Assembly (NCBI RefSeq): GCF_000744225.1
Contig: NZ_JQLN01000007.1
Coordinates: 310,001 to 374,000 of the forward strand
From: Kitasatospora mediocidica KCTC 9733
GTDB lineage: Bacteria > Actinomycetota > Actinomycetes > Streptomycetales > Streptomycetaceae
Direction: 5' to 3'
Length of the DNA stretch: 64,000 bases
The number at the start of each line of letters is the position of its first letter. The first letter of the stretch is position 1. Made by a program: the position numbers and the translations under genes. The notes under the pieces are model-generated. The model did no database searches and was not told the DNA's origin. It worked only from the letters and a program-made list of their open reading frames with translations. Positions 51,989 through 60,530 of this stretch are shown in pieces.

Positions 51989-52001
51989 TGTGAAATTGCA
52001 C
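51989..52001. promoter_or_regulatory. TGTGAAATTGCAC element between opp operon and Xaa-Pro aminopeptidase
   Basis: It lies about 135 bases from each divergent start. It shares TGTGAAAT-NN-CAC with the palindrome at 39387-39402 (minus-strand reading). Candidate operator for both genes. Confidence 0.45.
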
Positions 52002-52134
52002 TGACAAGGGATCGAGCGTCACGTTATCCAGCTGTGTCCTAATCGACCCTCAAACCCCTCGCACCGCACGCGTATTGACGCAGATCAGCCCGGCCGCGCC
52101 GGACAAAAGCCGCGATACTCCAGGAGCCGCCCCC

Positions 52135-53607
52135 GTGACCACCCAGCCGTCCCACCGCGCCGCGCCACCCCTCAACATCGGCAGCCACGACCTCCCGGTC
52201 TCCCCCGCCCTGGACGCCTTCATGGCCACCGCCTGGGCCGCCACCCCGCTGCCGGCCACCGAGCGCGTCGCGGCCTACGCGGTGACCCCGGCGCGCCGCG
52301 CCCGCCTCTCCACCGCCTTCCCCGGCGAGCGGCTGGTCGTCCCCGCCGGACAGCTCAGGGTGCGCAGCAACGACGACGACCACCGCTTCCGCCCGCACAG
52401 CGCCTACACCTGGCTGACCGGCCTCAGCGGCGAGGACCAGGTCGGCCACGTCCTGGTCCTGGAGCCCACCGGCCCCGAGGGCCACGAGCCGATCCTCTAC
52501 CTGCGCCCGCGCTCACCGCGCTCCGGCTCGGAGTTCTACCGCGACCGCCGCTACGGCGAGTTCTGGGTCGGCCGGCGCGCCGACCTCTCCGAGGCCGCCC
52601 AGCTCACCGGCCTGCGCGCGGAACACCTGGACGACCTGGAGAAGCTGCTGACCGGCCCGCAGCCGGGCACCCGGGTGCTGGCCGGCGTCGACCCGGCAGT
52701 GGACGGCCACACCGCCCGCCCCGCCGCCGGCACCGCCGCGCAGGACGCCCGGCTGGCCGCCGTGCTCTCCGAACTGCGCCTGGTCAAGGACGCCTGGGAG
52801 ATCGGCCAGCTCCAACTGGCCGTCGACCACACCACCGCCGGCTTCGAGGACGTCGTGCGCGCCCTGCCCACCGCCCTGCGCCACCCGCGCGGCGAGCGCT
52901 GGATCGAGGGCGTCTTCGACCTGCGCGCCCGCGCCGAGGGCAACGGCACCGGCTACCAGACCATCGCCGCCTCCGGCGCCCACGCCTGCGTGCTGCACTG
53001 GATCCGCAACGACGGCGCCCTCGACCCCAGCCGGCTGCTGCTGCTGGACGCCGGCGTGGAGACCGACACCCTCTACACCGCCGACGTCACCCGCACCCTC
53101 CCGCTCGGCGGCACCTTCTCCCCCGTCCAGCGCCAGGCCTACGACCTGGTCCTGGCCGCCCAGGACGCCGGCATCGCCGCTCTGCGCCCCGGCGCGAGCT
53201 TCCGCGACTTCCACCGCGCCGCGATGCGGGTGATCGCCGAGGGCCTGGCCGACTGGGGCGTGCTGCGGATCCCCGCCGAGCAGGCCCTCCAGGAGGACAG
53301 CGGCCTCTACCGCCGCTACACCCTGTGCAGCAGCGGCCACATGCTCGGCCTGGACGTCCACGACTGCGCCAAGGCCCGCGCCGACACCTACCTGGACGGC
53401 GTCCTGGAGGAGGGCCAGGTCCTCACCGTCGAACCCGGCCTCTACCTCCAGCCCGACGACGAGACCCTCCCCCTGGAACTGCGCGGCATCGGCGTCCGCA
53501 TCGAGGACGACCTCGTCATCACCGCCGACGGCGCCCACCTGATGTCCTCCGCCCTCCCCCGCACCGCCCCCGCCATCGAGGAGTGGATGGGCACCCTGCT
53601 CTCCTGA
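52135..53607 (+). CDS. pepP: M24 aminopeptidase P (Xaa-Pro aminopeptidase)
   Basis: A 490-residue metallopeptidase. The N-terminal AMP_N domain (ERVAAYAVTPARRARLSTAFPGERLVV ... PHSAYTWLTGLSGEDQVGHVLVL) is followed by the pita-bread catalytic domain. Metal ligands appear in order: DAGVETDTLYTADVTRTL (two Asp), SSGHMLGLDVHD (His), VLTVEPGLYL (Glu) and GIGVRIEDDLVIT (Glu). It removes N-terminal residues that precede Pro. The GTG at 52135 has AGGAG eight bases upstream; a TTG 20 codons earlier is rejected. It is divergent from the oligopeptide importer. Confidence 0.93.
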   Translation: MTTQPSHRAAPPLNIGSHDLPVSPALDAFMATAWAATPLPATERVAAYAVTPARRARLSTAFPGERLVVPAGQLRVRSNDDDHRFRPHSAYTWLTGLSGEDQVGHVLVLEPTGPEGHEPILYLRPRSPRSGSEFYRDRRYGEFWVGRRADLSEAAQLTGLRAEHLDDLEKLLTGPQPGTRVLAGVDPAVDGHTARPAAGTAAQDARLAAVLSELRLVKDAWEIGQLQLAVDHTTAGFEDVVRALPTALRHPRGERWIEGVFDLRARAEGNGTGYQTIAASGAHACVLHWIRNDGALDPSRLLLLDAGVETDTLYTADVTRTLPLGGTFSPVQRQAYDLVLAAQDAGIAALRPGASFRDFHRAAMRVIAEGLADWGVLRIPAEQALQEDSGLYRRYTLCSSGHMLGLDVHDCAKARADTYLDGVLEEGQVLTVEPGLYLQPDDETLPLELRGIGVRIEDDLVITADGAHLMSSALPRTAPAIEEWMGTLLS

Positions 53608-53640
53608 GCAGCCCACCCCGGGGGCGGGGGCCAACGGCCG

Positions 53641-53811
53641 TCAGGCCACCTGCACCGTGACCGGCCCACGCCGGACGACCACGGACACCTCGCCCCCGAG
53701 CACGGCGGCGTAGGCGCGCAGCGTCTCCAGGCTGTCCACCTGACCGTGCTCGATCTGCGACACTCGCGCCTGGCTGACCCCGAGCGACCGCGCCACCTCC
53801 CGATGACAACA
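53641..53811 (-). pseudogene. truncated XRE-family HTH fragment
   Basis: On the minus strand 56 codons read HREVARSLGVSQARVSQIEHGQVDSLETLRAYAAVLGGEVSVVVRRGPVTVQVA and stop at 53641. This is a XRE/Cro helix-turn-helix plus the short C-terminal strand of HigA-type antitoxins. The first helix and any start codon are missing; the frame begins 20 bases after the stop of the nitronate monooxygenase gene. No toxin gene is adjacent. Confidence 0.6.
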
Positions 53812-53830
53812 GCCCCCGCCGACCGCCCCG

Positions 53831-54883
53831 CTACCCCCGGGCCTCGCGCCACAGGCGGGCCGTGATGGCGGCGGCCGGGCCCGGGCGGGTGGTGGCGTGG
53901 GCGGTGCCGGCCCAGAGGTGGAGGGCCTGCGGGTCGGCGCGGCGGGCGGCGGCGGCGCGCAGGGGCTGGGTGAGGTGGTGGACTTCGGGGTAGGCGTGCG
54001 GGGCGCGGCCGGTGTGGCGGTCGATGAAGGCGTTGCGCAGGCCGCGCGCCGGGCGGCCGGTGAAGACGCGGGTGACGACCGTCTCGCCGAAGCGCGGGTC
54101 GGTGAGCGCCGCGCGGTGGGTGGCGGAGGTGCCGGCCTCGTCCGCCAGCAGGTACGCCGTGCCCAGCTGCGCCGCCACCGCGCCCGCCCGCAGGACGTCG
54201 GCGACGGCGGCGCCGGTGCCCAGCCCGCCGGCGGCGATCAGCGGCAGGCCGGTGACGGCGCGGACCCGCGCGAGCAGCTGCGTCAACGGCAGTGCGCCCG
54301 GCTCGTCCTCGACCCGGTGGGTGCCCCGGTGGCCGCCCGCCTCGGGCCCCTGGACGCAGAGCGCGTCCACGCCGACCAGCTCCGCCGCCCGCGCCTCGTC
54401 CGGCCCGGTGACGGTGGCGACCTGCGCGGACCCCACCGCCCGCAGCGCGTCCGCCTCCTGACGGGTCGGCAGGCCGAAGGTGTAGGAGACCACCGCGACC
54501 GGGTCGGCCAGCAGCGCCGCGAGCTTGCCCGCCCAGTCGTCGTCGTCCGCCGCGAACTCGGCGGGGAGCTGGACGCCCCAGCGCTCGGCCTCGGGCAGCA
54601 GCTCGGCCCGGTACGCCCGCAGCGCCGCCGGGTCCGCGTGCGCCGAACCCCCGGGCGACGAGGGGACGAAGAGGTTCACGCCGAACGGACGGTCCGTCAG
54701 CACACGCATCCGCGCGATCTGTTCGGACATCGCGGCGGCCGTGCGGTACCCCGCGGCCAGGAAGCCCAGGCCGCCGGCCGCGTTCACCGCCGCCACCAGC
54801 TCCGGCGTGGAGGCCCCGCCGGCCATCGGCGCGGCGATGATCGGCACGGTCAGTCCGGCGAAGTCGACATCGTAGGAGGACAC
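53831..54883 (-). CDS. nitronate monooxygenase (2-nitropropane dioxygenase family)
   Basis: A 350-residue FMN-dependent TIM-barrel enzyme. PIIAAPMAGGASTPELVAAVNAAGGLGFLAAGY, RPFGVNLFVPSSP, VQGPEAGGHRGTH (the catalytic His) and PLIAAGGLGTGAAVADVLRAGAVAAQLGTAYL (FMN phosphate loop) are the diagnostic motifs. It oxidises alkyl nitronates such as propionate-3-nitronate. The ATG at 54883 has a GAGG-like site. It is not co-oriented with any related gene. Confidence 0.93.
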   Translation of the reverse strand: MSSYDVDFAGLTVPIIAAPMAGGASTPELVAAVNAAGGLGFLAAGYRTAAAMSEQIARMRVLTDRPFGVNLFVPSSPGGSAHADPAALRAYRAELLPEAERWGVQLPAEFAADDDDWAGKLAALLADPVAVVSYTFGLPTRQEADALRAVGSAQVATVTGPDEARAAELVGVDALCVQGPEAGGHRGTHRVEDEPGALPLTQLLARVRAVTGLPLIAAGGLGTGAAVADVLRAGAVAAQLGTAYLLADEAGTSATHRAALTDPRFGETVVTRVFTGRPARGLRNAFIDRHTGRAPHAYPEVHHLTQPLRAAAARRADPQALHLWAGTAHATTRPGPAAAITARLWREARG

Positions 54884-54920
54884 CCCGCCACCCTACCCAC
54901 GGCCTCACCGGCGCGGCGTA

Positions 54921-54980
54921 GTTCGCAGGGCGGGCGCCCCCCGGGGTGCGTAGGTTCGCAAGCGAACGACGACGTTCGCC
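54921..54980. promoter_or_regulatory. GTTCGC repeats with inverted repeat GTTCGC-AA-GCGAAC
   Basis: GTTCGC occurs at 54921-54926, 54954-54959 and 54974-54979, and its complement GCGAAC at 54962-54967. The middle pair forms a palindrome. All lie in the 120 bases between two divergent genes. Candidate operator. Confidence 0.45.
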
Positions 54981-55003
54981 CCTCCCCACCCCCGGAGTAC
55001 CCC

Positions 55004-55921
55004 ATGCGGATCCCCGCACCCGTGACCGCCGGCCTGACCGCCGCCCTGTTCCTCCCGCTCGCCCTCGCCCCGAGCGCCCAGGCGGCTCCGGCCGCCCACG
55101 GCACCCCGGTCACCCGGGCCACCCCGGCGACGCACCGCGACGCCTTCGCCCGCGACCTCTCGGTCAGCGTCCAGCCCGTCGGTCCGGCCGCACCGGGCGC
55201 GGTGGCCCCGCTGCTCGTGACGGTCTGCAACCACGGCACCGAGACCCCCACCTCGGCGACGCTGGTGGTCAACGGCCCCGCCGACCCCAGCCTGGCACTC
55301 ACCGCGGGGCCCTACGAGACCGGTCCGATCGACGGCGGGTGGAACTGGATCCGCTTCCCGGTCGCCCAGAACCTCGCTCCCGACAGCTGCGAGACCCACA
55401 CCGTCTACGAGCAGACGGTGACCACCGTGCCCGGCCCCAAGAGCTACCCCGGCGGCACCGCCGAGGTGGACTGGGCCCCCGACCAGAACCCCGCCGACCG
55501 CACCAGCAGCTGGACGCTGGACCTCACCGCGCCGGTCACCAGCGGCGTCCTGGAGCTCTACCGCCCGCCGAAGCCGGCCGCCCCCGGCAACCCCGCCGAC
55601 TTCGAGATCGTCGAGCGCAACCTCGGCCCGTCCACCGACTACCCGTGGCGCGGCCAGGTGGTGGCCCAGCTGCCGGCCGGCTCGACCTTCCTGAGCTCCG
55701 CCCCGGAGTACAGCGCGTGCGTGATCTCGGCCGACGGGACCACCGCGACCTGCCCGGACACCGTGAACAACACCTGGTCCACCTTCAACCGCGGCTTCGC
55801 CATCCAGGTGGACCCGGCCGCCGTGCCGGGCACCAGCATCCCGGTGACGATCACCCAGCAGGCCCCGGCCAACCCGGACCCGCACGCGTTCACGCTGACC
55901 GTGCTGGTCCCGGTCTGCTGA
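55004..55921 (+). CDS. secreted protein with DUF11-like beta domains
   Basis: A 305-residue secreted protein. The signal peptide (MRIPAPVTAGLTAALFLPLALAPSAQAAPA) ends near residue 29. Two Ig-like domains follow: LSVSVQPVGPAAPGAVAPLLVTVCNHGTETPTSATLVVNG and PGNPADFEIVERNLGPSTDYPWRGQVVAQLPAGSTFLSSAPEYSAC. These resemble DUF11 and related surface repeats. No sorting signal or C-terminal helix is present, so it is probably released. GGAG sits seven bases before the ATG. Function unknown. Confidence 0.8.
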   Translation: MRIPAPVTAGLTAALFLPLALAPSAQAAPAAHGTPVTRATPATHRDAFARDLSVSVQPVGPAAPGAVAPLLVTVCNHGTETPTSATLVVNGPADPSLALTAGPYETGPIDGGWNWIRFPVAQNLAPDSCETHTVYEQTVTTVPGPKSYPGGTAEVDWAPDQNPADRTSSWTLDLTAPVTSGVLELYRPPKPAAPGNPADFEIVERNLGPSTDYPWRGQVVAQLPAGSTFLSSAPEYSACVISADGTTATCPDTVNNTWSTFNRGFAIQVDPAAVPGTSIPVTITQQAPANPDPHAFTLTVLVPVC

Positions 55922-55966
55922 TCACCTCAGCACTGAGACAGCACCGCCCTCACGGCAGCACCGGCC

Positions 55967-56608
55967 TCACACCGGCCGGATCAGGCCGCTGCTCAGCCCG
56001 GCCGCGATCGCCGCGGTGCGGCTGTCCACGCCGAGCTTGTCGTAGATGTGCACCAGGTGGGTCTTGACGGTGGCCTCGCTGATGAAGAGCCGCTTGGAGA
56101 TCTGCCGGTTCGCCAGCCCCTCCGCGAGCAGCCGCAGGATCTGCCCCTCCCGGGGCGAGAGGGTCGGCCGCCCCGCCCGCACCCGCCCCAACAGCCGGGC
56201 GGCGACGGGCGGCGCGAGCACCGTCTCGCCCCGGGCGGCGGCCTGGACCGCCGCCACCACGTCCTCGGGCAGCGCGTCCTTGAGCAGGTAGCCGGTCGCG
56301 CCGGCCTCGACGGCGGCCAGGATGTCGGCGTCCGTGCTGTAGGTGGTGAGGATCAGGACGGCGGGCGGGTCGGGCAGCGCGGTGATCCGCCGGGTCGCCT
56401 CCACACCGTGCATGCCGGTGCCCATCTGCAGGTCCATCAGCACCACGTCGGGCCGGGTCCCGCGCTCCGCCAGCTCGGCCAGTACACGCAGCGCCTGCGC
56501 GCCGTCGGACGCCTCGCCGACCGCCTCCAGCTCCGCCAGGTCGTCCACCATGGCGCGCAGGCCGCGCCGGACCACCGGGTGGTCGTCCACCAGCAGCACC
56601 CGGATCAC
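55967..56608 (-). CDS. NarL/FixJ-type response regulator
   Basis: A 213-residue regulator. The receiver domain has VLLVDDHPVVRRGLRAM (acidic pocket), DVVLMDLQMGTGMHGVEA (phospho-acceptor Asp), LILTTYSTD (Thr) and GYLLKDALPED (Lys). The LuxR-type HTH is LSPREGQILRLLAEGLANRQISKRLFISEATVKTHLVHIYDKLGV. The GTG at 56608 overlaps the kinase stop (GTGA). It is the partner of the upstream kinase and probably controls the divergent ABC genes. Confidence 0.95.
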   Translation of the reverse strand: MIRVLLVDDHPVVRRGLRAMVDDLAELEAVGEASDGAQALRVLAELAERGTRPDVVLMDLQMGTGMHGVEATRRITALPDPPAVLILTTYSTDADILAAVEAGATGYLLKDALPEDVVAAVQAAARGETVLAPPVAARLLGRVRAGRPTLSPREGQILRLLAEGLANRQISKRLFISEATVKTHLVHIYDKLGVDSRTAAIAAGLSSGLIRPV

Positions 56609-57876
56609 CGCGCCACCGCCGCGCTCCCGCGGACGTCGGCGGCCGGCTCGGTCAGCACGTTCTCCGCCGTCACCACCGCGCGCAGCGGCAGCGAGGCCGC
56701 CACCGCCGTCCCCTCGCCCGGCGCGGACTCCACCGTCAGGCTGCCGCCGAGCGCGGCGATCCGCTCGTGCATGCCGTGCAGCCCGAAGGTGGGCCGGGCC
56801 CCGCGGGGGACGGTCTGCGGGTCGAAGCCCACGCCGTCGTCGAACACGTCCAAGGTCACCTCGTCGTCCAGGTAGGTCAGGGTCACCGCGATCTGCCGGG
56901 CCCGGGCGTGCCGCACCGCGTTGGCCAGCGCCTCCTGGGTCAGCCGCAGCAGCGCGACCTCGGCCTCCACCGGCAGCGGGTACGGCTCGCCGTCCAGCTG
57001 GAAGGCCGCACCCGGCCCGGCCGCCAGGCGCCGCAGCGCCTCGGTGAGGGTGGCGTCGTCCAGCGCGGGCGGGGTCAGCGCCTGGACGAAGCGGCGCGCC
57101 TCGGCGAGGTTCTCGGAGGCGGTCTGCCCCACCTCGCGGATCCGGCTCGCGGCGGTCGCCGGGTCGCCCGGCAGCGCCGCGTCGGCGGAGCGGGCCAGCA
57201 GCACGATGCTGGAGAGCCCCTGGGCGAGGGTGTCGTGGATCTCCCGGGCCAGCCGCTGGCGCTCGGCCAGCCGGCCGGCCTCGCGTTGACTGGCCGCCAG
57301 CGCGTCGCGGGTGCTGACCAGGTCGTCGATCAGCCGCTGCCGCTCGCGGCCCTCCCGGTAGAGCGCGGCGTAGCCGTAGGCGGTGAGCAGCGCGACGGCC
57401 AGCCCGGCCAGCGGGCCGAGCACCTTGGGCGTGGTGAGCCCGCCCTCCGTCCCCGCCTGGGCCGCCACCACGACCACGGTCAGCGCGGCGACGGACGGGA
57501 GGGCCCAGCGCACCGGCATCAGGTGCAGGCAGACGAAGTAGAGCGGGAAGACCAGGTAGCAGAACTCCGGGTGGAGCAGGGTGAGCCCGGCCCACAGCAC
57601 GACCACCGCGCCCAGCCAGAGGCCCGCCCACAGCCGGTCCGTCCTGATCCGCTCGGCCAGGCCGCCCGCCGCGTAGACGGCGGCCAGCGCGCCGGCGGTG
57701 ACCAGCCCGGCGGCCCCGAGCGCGCCGTCCAGCAGACCGCGGACCACGAGCACCACCAGGAGGGTGAAGAACAGCCCGTGCAGGGCGAGGTTCATCAGCC
57801 GCAGGGCCGGGGTGTTCGCAGAATGGCCGACGGCGTCGTCGGTCGCGTCGGGGGTCGGTCTCTCGGTACGGCTCAC
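56605..57876 (-). CDS. NarL-type sensor histidine kinase (HisKA_3)
   Basis: A 423-residue membrane kinase. About six N-terminal helices (LHGLFFTLLVVLVV, LGAAGLVTAGALAAVYAA, LWLGAVVVLWAGLTLL and others, to about residue 175) form the sensor. The dimerisation domain carries RLAREIHDTLAQGLSSIVLLARSA with the phospho-accepting His. HATPase_c is in LTQEALANAVRHARA, VFDDGVGFDP and FGLHGMHERIAALGG. It overlaps the response regulator by four bases. It is divergent from a MacB-type ABC pair, 188 bases away, a layout typical of systems sensing membrane-active compounds. Confidence 0.95.
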   Translation of the reverse strand: MSRTERPTPDATDDAVGHSANTPALRLMNLALHGLFFTLLVVLVVRGLLDGALGAAGLVTAGALAAVYAAGGLAERIRTDRLWAGLWLGAVVVLWAGLTLLHPEFCYLVFPLYFVCLHLMPVRWALPSVAALTVVVVAAQAGTEGGLTTPKVLGPLAGLAVALLTAYGYAALYREGRERQRLIDDLVSTRDALAASQREAGRLAERQRLAREIHDTLAQGLSSIVLLARSADAALPGDPATAASRIREVGQTASENLAEARRFVQALTPPALDDATLTEALRRLAAGPGAAFQLDGEPYPLPVEAEVALLRLTQEALANAVRHARARQIAVTLTYLDDEVTLDVFDDGVGFDPQTVPRGARPTFGLHGMHERIAALGGSLTVESAPGEGTAVAASLPLRAVVTAENVLTEPAADVRGSAAVAR

Positions 57877-58064
57877 GCCTTCCGAGGGTACGGGCCCGGC
57901 CGGGCTGATCCACTCGGTCCGGCATCAACCGTTCGGTGGATTCGCGGGTGCATCGCACGGTGGGCCCCGGACCCGCTCCTCTCCCCGATGGCACCGGCCC
58001 GCGCGCCCGACAGAGTGGAGGAGCACGCCCCGCTCCCTCACCCCAGCCGCCAGAAGGGCTCACC

Positions 58065-59135
58065 GTGTTCGTCGCCCTGCGTGACATCCGTTTCGCCAAG
58101 GGCCGCTTCGCCCTGATGGGCGCCGTGGTCACGCTGATCACCACGCTCGTCGTCTTCCTCTACGGGTTGACCGGCGGGCTCTCCTCCGCCGCGTCCTCGG
58201 CCGTCGCCGGGCTGCCGGTCGACCGGATCGTCTTCGCGGCCCCGACCGGGGCCTCGCCGAGCGTCTCGTTCAGCAACAGCACCGTCTCGCCCGCCCAGCA
58301 GGCCGCCTGGGCCGCCGCCCCCGGCGTGCGGACGGCGGCGCCGCTGGGCATCTCGATGACCCGGCTGACGGCGGACGGCGCCGCCGCCTCGGTCAGTGTG
58401 CTCGGCGCGCCGGCCGCCCTGCTGCCGCCGCTGAGCAGCGGCGGCGCGCCGCAGGACGGGCAGGTCGCGGTCGGCGCCGACACCGCGGCCGCCTACCACC
58501 TGGTGGTCGGCTCGCAGGTCAGGGTCGGCCCGAGCACGCTCACCGTCTCCGGCATCACCGCCTCCCGCTCCTACGCGCACGCCCCGACCGTCTGGACCAC
58601 GCCGGCCGGCTGGCAGGGCGTCAGCGGTCAGACCCAGCCCACCGCGCTCGCGCTGGTCGGCGGCGGCGCGGGCACCGGCGCCCTGGACGCGGCGCAGAAC
58701 ACCGACACCGTCGCGCTGGGCGACGCCACGGCCGGCATCGACGGGTACTCCGCCGAACAGGGCAGCCTGCAGATGATCCAGGGCTTCCTGTTCGCGGTCA
58801 GCGCCCTGGTGGTCGGGGCCTTCTTCACCGTCTGGACCGTGCAGCGCAAGCCCGACATCGCGGTGCTCAAGGCGGTCGGCGCGAGCAGCGCCTACCTGGT
58901 GCGCGACGCCCTCGCCCAGGCCGCGACCGTCCTGCTGGGCGGCGCCGTCCTGGGCGGGGCGGCGGGCGCGGTGGGCGGACTGATCGCCTCCAACGGGGTG
59001 CCGTTCGAACTGAGCCTCTCCAGCGTGGCCGTGCCGGTGACGGCGATGGTCCTGCTCGGCCTGGTCGGCGCCGCGCTGGCCGTACGCCGCATCACCTCCG
59101 TCGACCCGATCGCCGCCCTGGGAGCCAACCGATGA
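58065..59135 (+). CDS. MacB/FtsX-type ABC transporter permease
   Basis: A 356-residue permease. One helix at the N-terminus (FALMGAVVTLITTLVVFLYGLTGG) is followed by a large extracellular domain (about residues 40-225). Three C-terminal helices follow (GFLFAVSALVVGAFFTVWTV, AQAATVLLGGAVLGGAAGAVGGLIA, VAVPVTAMVLLGLVGAALAVRRI), ending in the FtsX motif SVDPIAALGANR. AAGGG precedes the GTG. The ATPase gene overlaps by four bases. It is probably an exporter or mechanotransmission complex controlled by the divergent two-component system. Confidence 0.92.
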   Translation: MFVALRDIRFAKGRFALMGAVVTLITTLVVFLYGLTGGLSSAASSAVAGLPVDRIVFAAPTGASPSVSFSNSTVSPAQQAAWAAAPGVRTAAPLGISMTRLTADGAAASVSVLGAPAALLPPLSSGGAPQDGQVAVGADTAAAYHLVVGSQVRVGPSTLTVSGITASRSYAHAPTVWTTPAGWQGVSGQTQPTALALVGGGAGTGALDAAQNTDTVALGDATAGIDGYSAEQGSLQMIQGFLFAVSALVVGAFFTVWTVQRKPDIAVLKAVGASSAYLVRDALAQAATVLLGGAVLGGAAGAVGGLIASNGVPFELSLSSVAVPVTAMVLLGLVGAALAVRRITSVDPIAALGANR

Positions 59136-59836
59136 CCGACACCCTGGTCCACACCCGCACCGGACTCGCCCTGCTCGACGTCACCCTGACCTACCCCGAC
59201 GGCGAGAGCCGGCTCACCGCGCTGGACCACGTCACCCTGGAGGTGGCCCCCGGCGAGTTCACGGCCGTGGCCGGGCCCTCGGGCTCCGGCAAGTCGAGCC
59301 TGCTGGCGGTGGCGGCCACACTGCTGCGCCCCGACAGCGGGCAGGTGGTGATAGACGGTCAGGACGCCGGCGCCCTCGGCGAGCGGGCCCGCACCGCGCT
59401 GCGCCGCGACCGCCTGGGCATCGTCTTCCAGCAGTCCAACCTGCTGGCCTCGCTGACGGCGGTGGAGCAGCTGCTCGTCCTGGAGGACGTCCGCGGCGGG
59501 CGGGTGCGCGAGGCCCGGGACCGGGCGGGTGACCTGCTCTCCTCGGTCGGCCTGACCGGCTCCAAGCAGCACCGCCGCCCGCACCAGCTCTCCGGCGGCG
59601 AACGCCAGCGGGTCAACATCGCCCGCGCGCTCTTCGGCCGCCCGTCCGTCCTCCTGGTGGACGAGCCGACCTCGGCCCTGGACCACGAGCGCGGCGCCCA
59701 GATCGTCGACCTGCTGGCCGAGGTCACCCGCACCCACCGCACGGCCACTGTCATGGTCACCCACGACCGCGACCTGCTCGGCCGGGTCGACCGGGTCCTG
59801 GACATGCACGACGGCCGGTTGACCCCGGCCGGCTGA
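59132..59836 (+). CDS. MacB/LolD-type ABC transporter ATP-binding protein
   Basis: A 234-residue ATPase. Walker A is GPSGSGKSS, the Q loop IVFQQSNLL, signature LSGGERQRVNIARAL, Walker B LLVDEPTSALD and switch His VMVTHDRDLL. Length and motifs fit the LolD/MacB family, which pairs with single four-helix permeases. The ATG overlaps the permease stop (ATGA). It ends four bases before the convergent Uma2 gene. Confidence 0.95.
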   Translation: MTDTLVHTRTGLALLDVTLTYPDGESRLTALDHVTLEVAPGEFTAVAGPSGSGKSSLLAVAATLLRPDSGQVVIDGQDAGALGERARTALRRDRLGIVFQQSNLLASLTAVEQLLVLEDVRGGRVREARDRAGDLLSSVGLTGSKQHRRPHQLSGGERQRVNIARALFGRPSVLLVDEPTSALDHERGAQIVDLLAEVTRTHRTATVMVTHDRDLLGRVDRVLDMHDGRLTPAG

Positions 59837-59839
59837 CGG

Positions 59840-60436
59840 TTACTTGGCGGGCCCGAGCACGCTGTCGACATCGATCTCGACGACGGCGCCGATGCTCTCG
59901 GGCAGGGTGAAACGCTTCCCGGGGTGGTGGACGGCGTGCACCCGGTACTCGCCGTCCTCGGGGTCGGTGAGGACCATGACGCGTCGGTTCCTGCGGTCGA
60001 CGATCAGGTAGACGGGGATGCCGGCGGAGGCGTAGACGGCGGGCTTCGTCTTGAGGTCGGTCTGGTGGTTGGAGGAGGTGACCTCGACCACCAGGCGGAA
60101 GACCGCCGGGTCGTAACAGTTGAGTTTGCCGGGGTGGTCCTCGAAGTCGGCATCGACCAGCGCCAGGTCGGGAATCGCGTAGTCCGACGGCCCGTCGGGA
60201 AGCCATACCCCGATGGCCTGGATCAGCTCGGTCTCCCCCTCATCCAGACCGGCCGCCATGAAGGGCTTCATGATGCGGGTCAGGGAACGGCCGTGCGGAC
60301 CGTCGGCGGGCGGCGTCACGGTGATCTGGCTCCCGATGATCTCGACGCGATAACCGGCCAGCCGGCTGGAGATCAGGTCAGCGGCTTCAAGCAGGCTCAG
60401 CTGCTCGGTGGGCTGCTCAATCGCTGCGGCGGACAT
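59840..60436 (-). CDS. Uma2 family (DUF820) putative nuclease
   Basis: A 198-residue protein of the PD-(D/E)XK-like Uma2 family. IPDLALVDADFED (Asp), FRLVVEVTSSNHQTDLKTKPAVYASAGIPVYLIVD (Glu and Lys of the core) and RRVMVLTDPEDGEY are the family motifs. The ATG at 60436 has AGGAGGAA upstream; longer starts lack it. Uma2 proteins are abundant in actinobacteria and cyanobacteria. The nuclease role is inferred from fold. It is a single gene without partners. Confidence 0.9.
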   Translation of the reverse strand: MSAAAIEQPTEQLSLLEAADLISSRLAGYRVEIIGSQITVTPPADGPHGRSLTRIMKPFMAAGLDEGETELIQAIGVWLPDGPSDYAIPDLALVDADFEDHPGKLNCYDPAVFRLVVEVTSSNHQTDLKTKPAVYASAGIPVYLIVDRRNRRVMVLTDPEDGEYRVHAVHHPGKRFTLPESIGAVVEIDVDSVLGPAK

Positions 60437-60530
60437 GGAGTTCCTCCTGGCTGCCGATGTCGAGACCATCATCGTAGAACGCCTTCCCCCTCCGGGGCCG
60501 GATTCCCGCGCGTCACCCGGACGGGCTACC

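Noticed and set aside
52075..52134. TTG start at 52075 for the Xaa-Pro aminopeptidase
   Set aside because: The 20 extra residues are not family-like, TTGACG there may be a -35 element, and AGGAG sits correctly before GTG 52135.
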